Source of the DNA: PALSA-600 sp963842335
Lineage (GTDB): Bacteria > Actinomycetota > Thermoleophilia > Gaiellales > Gaiellaceae
NCBI GenBank assembly: GCA_963842335.1
Contig: CAWJGF010000010.1
Location: forward strand, 124,001 to 188,000
Length of the DNA: 64,000 nucleotides
Direction: 5' to 3'
Shown here: positions 21,316 through 28,773 of the stretch, piece after piece
Numbering within the stretch: position 1 is the first letter of the stretch
Layout: each line of letters begins with the position of its first letter
The notes under the pieces: model-generated
Told to the model about the DNA's origin: nothing
What the model saw: the letters and a program-made list of their open reading frames with translations, nothing else
Databases searched by the model: none
Program-made: the position numbers and the translations under genes

Positions 21316-22756
21316 CGGCGCATTTATGAACCTTCATCGGAGCGAGGCGCCTGAGCGCCCGCCGGCCGAGCGGATCGGGGACGTGCGCGAGTTCGTCGGC
21401 ACGTTGCCGCTCGCCGAGCTGCGGGCGCAGGCGTCGCGCTGCATGGAGTGCGGCGTCCCGTTCTGCCACGGTGGCTGTCCGCTCGGCAACCTCATCCCCG
21501 ACTGGAACGACCTCGTCTACCGGGACCGGTGGGAGGAGGCGAGCCTGGAGCTGCATCGCACGAACAACTTTCCCGAGTTCACGGGCCGGCTCTGCCCGGC
21601 TCCCTGCGAGGCCGCCTGCGTGCTCGAGATCAACGAAGGCGATGCGGTCTCGATCAAGCAGATCGAGCTCGCGATCGTGAACCGTGCATGGGACGAGGGC
21701 TGGATCGTCCCCCTGCGCGCGGCCATCTCGACCGGACGCCGCGTGGCCGTGGTCGGGTCAGGGCCGGCCGGGCTTGCCTGCGCGCAGCAGCTCGCGCGCG
21801 CGGGCGAAGCGGTGACGCTGTACGAGCGCGACGAGGCGGCGGGCGGACTGATCCGCTTCGGTGTCCCCGAGTTCAAGATCGAGAAGCGACTCGTCGAGCG
21901 CCGCGTCGAGCAGCTCGTCGCGGAAGGTGTCGAGTTCCGGTTCGGGGTGGACGTCGGGGCCGACGTCGACGTCGAGGAGTTACGCGCGTGCTACGACGCC
22001 GTGGTCCTCGCGGTCGGGTCACGCGTCCCGCGCGACCTGCCCGTGCCCGGCCGGGAGCTGGGCGGGGTGCACTTCGCGATGGAGTACCTCGCCGAACGCG
22101 CCCGGGTGATCGCCGGCACCGTGCCCGCCACCATCTCGGCAGCGGGGAAGCATGTCGTCGTGATCGGGGGCGGTGACACGGGCGCCGACTGCGTCGGGCA
22201 TGCCCACCGCGAAAGGGCGGCGTCGGTCACCCAGATCGAGCTGCTCGGCGAGCCGCCGCTGACCCGACCCGACGAGCTCACACCGTGGCCGCGTTGGCCG
22301 ATGAAGCTGCGCACCTCCTACGCGCTGAAAGAGGGCGGCGAGCGCGACTTCTCGATCTCGACGACGCGGTTCGACGGGGGAGAATCGGTCGAGCGGATCG
22401 TGTGGCAGCGCAACCTTGGCGTGCCGCCGTTCGACCTCGTTCCCGGCACCGAGGAGTCGCGCCCGGCTGAGCTCGTGCTGCTCGCGATGGGCTTTCTGGG
22501 GCCCGAGGCATCGCTGCTCGAGCAGCTCGGTGTCGAGCGTGACGCTCGCGGCAACGTCGCAGCGACGAGCTTCGCCACCTCGCAACCAGGTGTCTTTGCG
22601 GCCGGCGACGCGCGTCGCGGCCAGTCGCTGATCGTTTGGGCGATCGACGAGGGCCGGCGCGCCGCCGAGGCGGTGCGGCACTGGCTCGACTCGCGCGACG
22701 CCCCCGCAGCCGAGACCGCTTTCGTTTCGATAGCTACGGGCCGGACCACGGAGTAG
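21305..22756 (+). CDS. gltD: glutamate synthase small subunit
   Basis: GOGAT small subunit (483 aa), which passes electrons from NADPH through FAD and two 4Fe-4S clusters to GltB. The N-terminal domain has the cluster ligands CMECGVPFCHGGCPLGNLIPDW and CPAPCEAACVL. Two nucleotide-binding folds follow (VAVVGSGPAGLACAQQLARAG and VVVIGGGDTGADCVG), and the protein ends with GDARRGQSLIVWAIDEGRRAA. ATG 21305 gives the family N-terminus MGKIGAFMNLHR. An upstream in-frame start at 21206 would overlap gltB by 86 bp and add unrelated residues. Confidence 0.94.
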   Translation: MGKIGAFMNLHRSEAPERPPAERIGDVREFVGTLPLAELRAQASRCMECGVPFCHGGCPLGNLIPDWNDLVYRDRWEEASLELHRTNNFPEFTGRLCPAPCEAACVLEINEGDAVSIKQIELAIVNRAWDEGWIVPLRAAISTGRRVAVVGSGPAGLACAQQLARAGEAVTLYERDEAAGGLIRFGVPEFKIEKRLVERRVEQLVAEGVEFRFGVDVGADVDVEELRACYDAVVLAVGSRVPRDLPVPGRELGGVHFAMEYLAERARVIAGTVPATISAAGKHVVVIGGGDTGADCVGHAHRERAASVTQIELLGEPPLTRPDELTPWPRWPMKLRTSYALKEGGERDFSISTTRFDGGESVERIVWQRNLGVPPFDLVPGTEESRPAELVLLAMGFLGPEASLLEQLGVERDARGNVAATSFATSQPGVFAAGDARRGQSLIVWAIDEGRRAAEAVRHWLDSRDAPAAETAFVSIATGRTTE

Positions 22757-22767
22757 ACTGCGCTCCG

Positions 22768-23136
22768 ATGAAGAGAACAATGAACGAGACACACGGCTTG
22801 AACTGTGCCGTCGCCGCGACCGCGGAGATCATCGCCACGAAATGGACGCCACTGATCGTCCACGACCTCTCCGAGGGCGCTCGGCGCTTCATGCAACTCG
22901 AGCACGCTTGCCCGGGCATCAGCCCGAGGACGCTGTCGGAGCGGCTCGACATGCTCGAGCGGCAGGGCATCGTCATCCGGCGCAGCTACCCGGAGTCCCC
23001 GCCACGGGTCGAGTACGAGCTGACCGAGAAGGGCCGTGCTCTCCTGCCGATCATCAAGGAGATGCGCCGCTTCGGCCGTTCCTGGATGGTTCCCGAGCCG
23101 GCGAAGCGCCGCAGTCCCGCGGCCGCTCGCCGTTGA
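22768..23136 (+). CDS. HxlR-family winged-helix regulator
   Basis: MarR-like HxlR regulator (122 aa), starting at ATG 22768 with LNCAVAATAEIIATKWTPL. The recognition-helix region CPGISPRTLSERLDMLERQG is followed by the wing PPRVEYELTEKGRALLPI. It lies 11 bp after gltD and 290 bp before leuA, with the perfect CTTCA-N5-TGAAG palindrome 25 bp beyond its stop. The effector is unknown; one cysteine (Cys13) is present at the position used by redox-sensing HxlR members. It is one of the candidates for the factor that binds the nine boxes. Confidence 0.88.
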   Translation: MKRTMNETHGLNCAVAATAEIIATKWTPLIVHDLSEGARRFMQLEHACPGISPRTLSERLDMLERQGIVIRRSYPESPPRVEYELTEKGRALLPIIKEMRRFGRSWMVPEPAKRRSPAAARR

Positions 23137-23161
23137 CAGATCGGCTCGCGCGTCGGCTATT

Positions 23162-23178
23162 GCTTCAAGTTCTGAAGC
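23162..23178. promoter_or_regulatory. perfect palindromic box GCTTCA-N5-TGAAGC upstream of the leu-ilv-thr operon
   Basis: GCTTCAAGTTCTGAAGC is a perfect 6-bp inverted repeat with a 5-bp centre, the best copy of the nine boxes. It touches a TTGACA -35-like hexamer at 23179-23184, a position suited to regulating the operon promoter. Confidence 0.6.
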
Positions 23179-23198
23179 TTGACAAGGTCACAACCTCC

Positions 23199-23321
23199 AT
23201 GCACACTGCCTGGAGGATGATTCGTTCCGCCCGGAGCATGCAGACGTCGACGCCGCTTGCGGCACCCTCTGCGCTCGGGCTCGTTCTCCTTCTTACGATC
23301 ATCCTGATTCTCCCCCTCTAG
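23199..23321 (+). CDS. branched-chain amino-acid leader peptide
   Basis: Short frame ending in the run LGLVLLLTIILILPL before TAG 23319: 12 of its last 15 residues are Leu, Ile or Val and one is Thr. These are the products of the operon that follows (leuA, ilvBNCD, hom, thrBC). Possible starts are ATG 23199 (40 aa), ATG 23217 (34 aa) and ATG 23238 (27 aa). A TTGACA at 23179-23184 would put the transcript start close to the second, giving an almost leaderless peptide. The stop codon lies inside a stable hairpin (23309-23328). This is the layout of ribosome-mediated attenuation; the peptide itself is inferred. Confidence 0.75.
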   Translation: MHTAWRMIRSARSMQTSTPLAAPSALGLVLLLTIILILPL

Positions 23322-23328
23322 GGGGAGA
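23309..23328 (+). promoter_or_regulatory. hairpin spanning the leader-peptide stop codon
   Basis: TCTCCCCCT and AGGGGGAGA form a 9-bp stem with a 2-nt loop (8 bp if the loop is 4 nt). The TAG of the leader frame (23319-23321) sits in the loop and 3' arm. It would be open or closed depending on ribosome position, so it is a candidate attenuator element; no T-tract follows. Confidence 0.6.
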
Positions 23329-23373
23329 TTGCACTCACGCGGCCGTTCGACGCCGCACACGCCGACGTCAAAC

Positions 23374-23396
23374 GGAAGTAGTGCGCCCGCACTTCC
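23374..23396 (+). promoter_or_regulatory. second hairpin in the leuA leader
   Basis: GGAA-gta-GTGCG-cc-CGCAC-TTCC folds into a bulged stem between the leader peptide and the leuA ribosome site (GAGGAGCG, about 23411). It may be the terminator or competing arm of the attenuator. There is no T-tract, so intrinsic termination is uncertain. Confidence 0.4.
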
Positions 23397-23423
23397 GCGG
23401 GCTCGAGACGAGGAGCGAAAAGA

Positions 23424-24563
23424 GTGCGCAGGATCAAGATCTTCGATACGACTTTGAGAGACGGCGAGCAGTCGCCGGGCATCGCTTTGCGGCCGAGTGA
23501 GAAGGTCGAGATCGCGCTTGCCCTCGAGCGGTTGGGCGTCGATGTGATCGAGGCGGGGTTCGCCGCTGCCTCCCCGGGTGACTTCGCCGGCGTGGCCGCC
23601 GTCTCGGATGCCGTCACGAACGCCACGGTCGCGTCGCTGGCGCGGACGACCTCCGAAGACATCGACGCCGCGGTGTCGGCGCTCGCAAGTGCGCGTCACG
23701 GACGGGTGCATGTCTTCATCGCGACGAGCGCCCTGCACATGGAGCGCAAGCTCGGCCTTACGCCCGACGAGGTGCTCGAGCGGGTCCGCTGGTCGGTGGC
23801 CTACGCCGCGGAACGGGCGGCCGAAGTCGAGTTCTCGGCCGAAGACGCCACGCGCTCCGACCGGGCGTTCCTCGCCGAGGTGTGCCGCGCCGCTGTTGCA
23901 GGAGGCGCGACGATCGTGAATCTCCCCGACACCGTCGGTTACAGCTCGCCGGGTGACTATGCCCGCCTGTTCGTCGAGATGGTCGAACTGTGCCCCGAGC
24001 TGGCCGAAATCGAGCTCTCAGTTCACTGCCACAACGACCTCGGTCTCGCCGTTGCGAACTCGCTTGCCGGAGTCGAGGCAGGCGCGACGCAGATCGAGTG
24101 CACGGTCAACGGGATCGGCGAGCGTGCGGGCAACGCGTCACTCGAGGAGGTCGCAATGGCGCTGCGTGTGCGCTCGGACGTCTTCGGCGCCGAGACCGCG
24201 ATCGACCCCGGCGAGATCCGCGCCGCGTCCTCGCTCGTCAGCAAGCTGACCCAGTACCCGGTCGGGCCGAACAAGCCGATCGTCGGCGCGAATGCCTTCG
24301 CGCACGAAGCCGGGATCCATCAGGACGGCATGCTGAAGGACGCCGGGACGTACCAGATCATGGATCCTCGCGACCTCGGCACGGCCACGACGCTGCCCCT
24401 CGGCAAGCACTCGGGGCGGCATGCGTTCGCGCTTGCGTGCGTCGAGGCGGGCCGTCCGCTCGAGCGCGACCAGCTCGATTCGGCGTTCAGGCGGTTCAAG
24501 AGGCTCGCCGATCTCGGCGCGCCCGTTTCCCTCGATGCGGTGTTCCAGGAGGTTCATGCATGA
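23424..24563 (+). CDS. leuA: 2-isopropylmalate synthase, short form without regulatory domain
   Basis: Condenses acetyl-CoA with 2-oxoisovalerate, the first committed step to leucine. The DRE-TIM catalytic barrel is complete: FDTTLRDGEQSPG at the N-terminus, the metal-binding HCHNDLGLAVANSL and the GNASLEEV segment. The post-barrel part with HEAGIHQDGMLK and GKHSGRHAF follows. The protein stops at 379 aa, where full-length LeuA (about 500 aa) continues into the leucine-binding dimer domain, so direct feedback inhibition through that domain is not possible. The start is GTG 23424. Homocitrate- or citramalate-synthase activity is an alternative but the operon argues for LeuA. Confidence 0.88.
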   Translation: MRRIKIFDTTLRDGEQSPGIALRPSEKVEIALALERLGVDVIEAGFAAASPGDFAGVAAVSDAVTNATVASLARTTSEDIDAAVSALASARHGRVHVFIATSALHMERKLGLTPDEVLERVRWSVAYAAERAAEVEFSAEDATRSDRAFLAEVCRAAVAGGATIVNLPDTVGYSSPGDYARLFVEMVELCPELAEIELSVHCHNDLGLAVANSLAGVEAGATQIECTVNGIGERAGNASLEEVAMALRVRSDVFGAETAIDPGEIRAASSLVSKLTQYPVGPNKPIVGANAFAHEAGIHQDGMLKDAGTYQIMDPRDLGTATTLPLGKHSGRHAFALACVEAGRPLERDQLDSAFRRFKRLADLGAPVSLDAVFQEVHA

Positions 24564-25471
24564 CTGTCAAGACTGTTGCCTGTCTCGCCGGGGACGGTGT
24601 GGGGCCCGAGCTGATGGCAGCCGCCACGCGGGCGCTCGAGAGCGTCACCCGGTTGCACGCATTCGAGCTGGACGACGTCCATCTCCCGTTCGCGGGCGAG
24701 GGCGTCACCCGCTCCGGCCATCCGCTGCCGCCCGAGACCCGCGCCGGGTATCGCCGCGCCGACGCAATTCTCGTCGCTTCGCCCGAGGAGCCCGCGTTCG
24801 AAGGCGTCAAGGCCGACCTGGCGCTCGCGTGGCGGGTCGCGCGCGTCCACGTGCGCCCGGCCGGCGATGTCGTCGTCGCCGGGCCGATGGGCGACTGGGC
24901 GAACGGGATCGCGCTCAGCCGTGCGTTCTCGTGCGCGGCGTCACGACGTGGACGCATCGTCGTGGTGGGCGACACGGCGGACTGGCGTGCAGCCGTCGAG
25001 CATGAGCGTCTGCGCTGGGACGGTCTCGACGTCGAGGAGGTCTCGCTCGGCGCCGCGCTCGTCCGCTTGCGGGAGCATCCCGAAAGCCTCGACGTCGTCG
25101 TCACCGAGGCGCATCTCGTCTCCGCCGTCTCCGACGCCGCCGCCGCCTTCGCCGGTTCGGGTGCATCGGTTGCGCACGCCTGGCTGCCCGACGACGGCCC
25201 GGGAGTGTTCGCACCCGGCTGCTCCGAGCCGTCGGAGCATGCGGGCTTCGGCGTCGTGGATCCGATGGGCATGCTGCTGACCGCCTCGCTGATGCTTGCC
25301 GAGGGACTGAAGCGGCGGGCTGCGTCGAGAACCCTCGAGCGCGCTGTCGACCAGGTGGCCGGGTCGCCACGCTCGGTCGCACACGACACGCGGTCGTTCA
25401 CCGACGCTGTGATCGACCTGCTGCCGCAGTCGCGCACCGACGTCGAGCACTACGACGAGGTGTGGCGTTGA
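24560..25471 (+). CDS. degenerate 3-isopropylmalate dehydrogenase paralog, probably non-catalytic
   Basis: Isocitrate/isopropylmalate dehydrogenase-fold protein (303 aa), starting GDGVGPEL like LeuB and collinear with the real LeuB at 36266. Key residues are replaced. The catalytic lysine motif SVDKAN becomes VVGDTAD (about residue 137). The TENTFGDILSD motif becomes TEAHLVSAVSD, losing one metal-binding aspartate. The HGSAPDIAG nucleotide motif becomes CSEPSEHAG. The frame is intact, 37-40 residues shorter than LeuB, and overlaps leuA and ilvB by 4 bp each, so it is maintained as a gene. A regulatory, structural or altered catalytic role is unknown. Confidence 0.8.
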   Translation: MTVKTVACLAGDGVGPELMAAATRALESVTRLHAFELDDVHLPFAGEGVTRSGHPLPPETRAGYRRADAILVASPEEPAFEGVKADLALAWRVARVHVRPAGDVVVAGPMGDWANGIALSRAFSCAASRRGRIVVVGDTADWRAAVEHERLRWDGLDVEEVSLGAALVRLREHPESLDVVVTEAHLVSAVSDAAAAFAGSGASVAHAWLPDDGPGVFAPGCSEPSEHAGFGVVDPMGMLLTASLMLAEGLKRRAASRTLERAVDQVAGSPRSVAHDTRSFTDAVIDLLPQSRTDVEHYDEVWR

Positions 25472-27234
25472 GCGACGGCACGCAGGGGCAGGGAAGCCAG
25501 AGGCGCGGCACTCGGATGCTCGGCTCCGACGCGATCCTGCGCTGCCTCGAGCTCGAGGGAGTCGAGGTCGTCTTCGGCATCCCTGGCGGCGCGATCCTGC
25601 CGACGTACGACGCGATCGCGCGCGGGACGACCGTGCGTCATGTGCTCGCGCGCCACGAGCAAGGCGCCGGTCACATGGCCGAGGGTTATGCGCGCGCCTC
25701 GGGCAAGGTCGGCGTCGCCATCGCAACCTCGGGGCCCGGCGCGACGAACCTCGTCACGCCGATCGCCGACGCCTGGATGGACTCGACGCCGCTCGTGTGC
25801 ATCACGGGACAGGTGCGAGCGTCGCTCATCGGCACCGACGCGTTCCAGGAGATCGACGCCACCGGCATCACGATGCCGATCGTCAAGCACTCGTGGCTCG
25901 TCCAGGACGTCGAGGAGCTGCCGGCCGCGATCAAGGCCGCCTTCCACGTGGCGCAGACCGGCCGGAAGGGCCCGGTGCTCGTCGACGTCGCGAAGGACGT
26001 CCAGGAGGCCGAATTCGATTTCGTCTATCCAGATCATGTTGATCTGCCCGGGTGGAAGCCACCGCACAAGGTGCACCCCAGGCAGCTGCGGGAAGCTGCG
26101 CGGGCAATCGCCGTGGCGCAGCGGCCGATCGTCTATGCCGGCGGCGGCGTTCTGAACGCCGACGCCTGCGACGAGTTGCTCGAACTCGTGGACTCGGCGC
26201 AGCTTCCCGCAGTCGTCACCTTGATGGGCAAAGGCTGCCTACCGGACTCGCACCGGTTGAACTACGGCTCGCCTGGCATGCACGGCTCCAAGTTCGCGAA
26301 CTGGGCACTGAACAAGGCCGATCTCGTGATCGCGATCGGCGCGCGCTTCGACGATCGCGTCACGGGCAAGGTGTCCGCGTTCGCGCCGGGCGCGAAGGTG
26401 ATCCACTTCGACATCGATGCGGCCGAGGTCGGGAAGATCCGTCATGCGGAGATCCCCGTTGTCGGCCCGCTCAAGCTCGCGCTGGCGCAGCTCGCCGGGG
26501 AGGTGAGCGCCGTTGCCGCAGACGGCGCTCCCGATCGTTCGGTGTGGCTGCGTCAGCTCGAGGACTGGCGTGAGCAGTTCCCGTTCCGCTACGAGAAAGG
26601 GGCAGGAGCGATCAAGCCGCAGGCAGTGATCGAGGCGCTGCGTGACCTCGCCGCGGACCGCGAGGAGGACGTCGTCTGGACGACCGGGGTCGGCCAGCAT
26701 CAGATGTGGGCGATGCAGTACATCCAGTGCGACAAGCCCCGTACGTTCATCACCTCCGGCGGGCTCGGGACGATGGGCTACGGGATCCCTGCCGCGATCG
26801 GGGCCAAGGCCGCGCGACCGGACGCGACCGTCGTCTGCATCGACGGCGACGGCTGCTTCCAGATGACCTGCCAGGAGCTTGCAACCGCGGCGCTCGAACG
26901 GCTTCCGATCGTCGCCGTGATCATCAACAACGGCTGGCTCGGGATGGTGCGACAGTGGCAGGAGATGTTCTACGACGAGCGGTTCGCACAGACCCACCTC
27001 ACGCATGCCGTTCCCAACTACGCGCAGCTTGCGGAGGCGTACGGCTGCGCCGGCTTCACCGTCGAGTCCGAGGACGAGCTGGAGGCGGCATTGACGGCCG
27101 CCTTCGCCTGCGGGCGGAGTGCGGTCGTCGATGTGCGGTGTGATGCGGCGGAGAAGTGCTTCCCGATGATCCCAGCCGGCGCCGCCGCGGTCGACGTGAT
27201 CGAGGCGCCCGGCGGCGAGGTGATGTCGGTATGA
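25468..27234 (+). CDS. ilvB: acetolactate synthase large subunit
   Basis: ThDP/FAD enzyme (588 aa) making acetolactate and acetohydroxybutyrate for Val, Leu and Ile. The PYR domain starts at ILRCLELEGVEVVFGIPGGA, with the catalytic glutamate in RHEQGAGHMAEGYARASG. The PP domain has the ThDP motif from IDGDGCFQMTCQELATA to INNGWLGMVRQWQ. The start is uncertain: TTG 25468 overlaps the previous stop, GTG 25462 lies just upstream, and ATG 25516 begins the conserved part. It forms the holoenzyme with IlvN, encoded next. Confidence 0.95.
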   Translation: MSDGTQGQGSQRRGTRMLGSDAILRCLELEGVEVVFGIPGGAILPTYDAIARGTTVRHVLARHEQGAGHMAEGYARASGKVGVAIATSGPGATNLVTPIADAWMDSTPLVCITGQVRASLIGTDAFQEIDATGITMPIVKHSWLVQDVEELPAAIKAAFHVAQTGRKGPVLVDVAKDVQEAEFDFVYPDHVDLPGWKPPHKVHPRQLREAARAIAVAQRPIVYAGGGVLNADACDELLELVDSAQLPAVVTLMGKGCLPDSHRLNYGSPGMHGSKFANWALNKADLVIAIGARFDDRVTGKVSAFAPGAKVIHFDIDAAEVGKIRHAEIPVVGPLKLALAQLAGEVSAVAADGAPDRSVWLRQLEDWREQFPFRYEKGAGAIKPQAVIEALRDLAADREEDVVWTTGVGQHQMWAMQYIQCDKPRTFITSGGLGTMGYGIPAAIGAKAARPDATVVCIDGDGCFQMTCQELATAALERLPIVAVIINNGWLGMVRQWQEMFYDERFAQTHLTHAVPNYAQLAEAYGCAGFTVESEDELEAALTAAFACGRSAVVDVRCDAAEKCFPMIPAGAAAVDVIEAPGGEVMSV

Positions 27235-27746
27235 GCAGCCACACCATTTCCGTTCGACTCGAGAACCGTCCGGGCGCCTTGGCGCGGGTGTCGCAGCTCT
27301 TCTCGCGCCGCGGGTACAACATCCAGAGCCTGGCCGTCGGGCCGACCGAGCGGCCCGACATCTCGCGGTTGACGCTGCGGGTCGACTGCAGTGAGCACTC
27401 GCTCGAGCAGATCGAGAAGCAGATGCACAAGCTCGTCAACGTGCTTCGCGTGACGGAGCTGCGGCCGGACGAATCGATCGAGCGTGAGCTCGCACTGATC
27501 ACCGTCGCGGTCGCCGCCGACAAGCGTGCGGAGCTCGTTGCCCTCAGCCAGGTCGCCGGAGCGCGAGTCGCCGACATCGGACGTGACGCGATCACGTTCG
27601 AGCTTGTCGGCCGCCCCGATCAGCTCGAGGCGTTCGAGGAACTGGTTCGTCCCTACGGCGTGCGCGAGCTCGTGCGCACGGGCCGCGTCGGGCTTCGCCG
27701 TCCGAGTGCTGCAGGCCGTAGCGCAACTCCATCTGTTCAAGTCTGA
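27231..27746 (+). CDS. ilvN: acetolactate synthase small regulatory subunit
   Basis: Regulatory subunit (171 aa) that activates IlvB and confers valine inhibition. An N-terminal ACT domain (HTISVRLENRPGALARVSQL, then GYNIQSLAVGPTERPDIS) is followed by a second ACT-like domain. It starts at ATG 27231, overlapping ilvB by 4 bp. Valine-site integrity was not tested. Confidence 0.95.
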   Translation: MSSHTISVRLENRPGALARVSQLFSRRGYNIQSLAVGPTERPDISRLTLRVDCSEHSLEQIEKQMHKLVNVLRVTELRPDESIERELALITVAVAADKRAELVALSQVAGARVADIGRDAITFELVGRPDQLEAFEELVRPYGVRELVRTGRVGLRRPSAAGRSATPSVQV

Positions 27747-27768
27747 CAAGCGAAAGGACGCAAAGAAC

Positions 27769-28773
27769 ATGGCCGAGATCATCAAGGCGGGTGACGTCGA
27801 GCTTTTGAACGGGAAGGTCGCGGTCCTCGGATACGGGAGTCAGGGGCACGCGCACGCGCTGAACCTGCGCGACTCCGGAGTCGAAGTCGAGGTGGGCCTG
27901 AAGGCGGACAGCCGCTCGCGCGCCGCCGCCGAGGAGGCGGGACTGACGGTGCGCTCGGTGGCCGACGCGGTGCGCGACGCGCAGCTCGTCGCGTTCCTCG
28001 TGCCCGACGGCGCTCAACCGGACCTCTACGAGTCAGAGGTGGCGCCGAACCTCGCTCCCGGCGCCGCGCTGCTCTTTGCGCACGGCTTCAACGTCCACTA
28101 CGGCCGCATCGCGCCGCCTGCCGGTCACGATGTGATCATGGTCGCACCGAAGGGGCCTGGGCACATCGTCCGCCGGTTCTACGAAGAGGGCTACGGCACG
28201 CCGGCCGTCGTCGCCGTCGCCCAGGACGCGAGCGGTCAGGCGCGCGACCTCGCGCTCGCCTACGGCGCCGCGCTCGGCGCCGCGCGCGCGGGCATGGTCG
28301 AGACCACCTTCCAGGAGGAGACCGAAACCGATCTCTTCGGCGAGCAGGCAGTGCTCTGCGGCGGAGTCACCCAGCTCATCCAGCTCAGCTTCGAGACGCT
28401 CGTCGAGGCGGGCTACCAGCCCGAGGTCGCCTACTATGAGTGCCTGCACGAGTTGAAGCTGATCACCGACCTGATCTTCGAGGGGGGGATCGAGCGGATG
28501 CACTATTCGATCTCCGACACTGCCGAGTACGGCTCCCACGCCGTCGGCCCGAAGGTGGTCGACGAGCACGTACGCGAAAACATGCGCAAGGTCCTCGGCT
28601 CGATCCAGGACGGGACGTTCGCGCGTGAGTGGGTGGCGGAGATGGACCGCGGGCAGCCGGTGCTCGACGACTACCGCGCCAAGCTCGCAGCGACGCAGAT
28701 CGAGCAGGTCGGCGCTCGACTTCGGGCGCTGAACGTGCGTGAAGAAGCCGCGGAGGTCCATGGCGTCGGTTGA
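27769..28773 (+). CDS. ilvC: ketol-acid reductoisomerase
   Basis: Isomerises and reduces acetolactate with NAD(P)H (334 aa, class I length). GYGSQGHAHALNLRDSG is the cofactor-binding loop, and the knotted C-terminal domain has FQEETETDLFGEQAVLCGG with the metal-binding acidic residues. ATG 27769 has a GAAAGGA site upstream and is 22 bp after ilvN, the only clear gap in this part of the operon. The stop overlaps hom by 14 bp. Confidence 0.96.
   Translation: MAEIIKAGDVELLNGKVAVLGYGSQGHAHALNLRDSGVEVEVGLKADSRSRAAAEEAGLTVRSVADAVRDAQLVAFLVPDGAQPDLYESEVAPNLAPGAALLFAHGFNVHYGRIAPPAGHDVIMVAPKGPGHIVRRFYEEGYGTPAVVAVAQDASGQARDLALAYGAALGAARAGMVETTFQEETETDLFGEQAVLCGGVTQLIQLSFETLVEAGYQPEVAYYECLHELKLITDLIFEGGIERMHYSISDTAEYGSHAVGPKVVDEHVRENMRKVLGSIQDGTFAREWVAEMDRGQPVLDDYRAKLAATQIEQVGARLRALNVREEAAEVHGVG

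Noticed and set aside
24560..25471. Functional second leuB
   Set aside because: Lysine, metal-binding aspartate and nucleotide motifs are replaced when aligned by eye with the LeuB at 36266.
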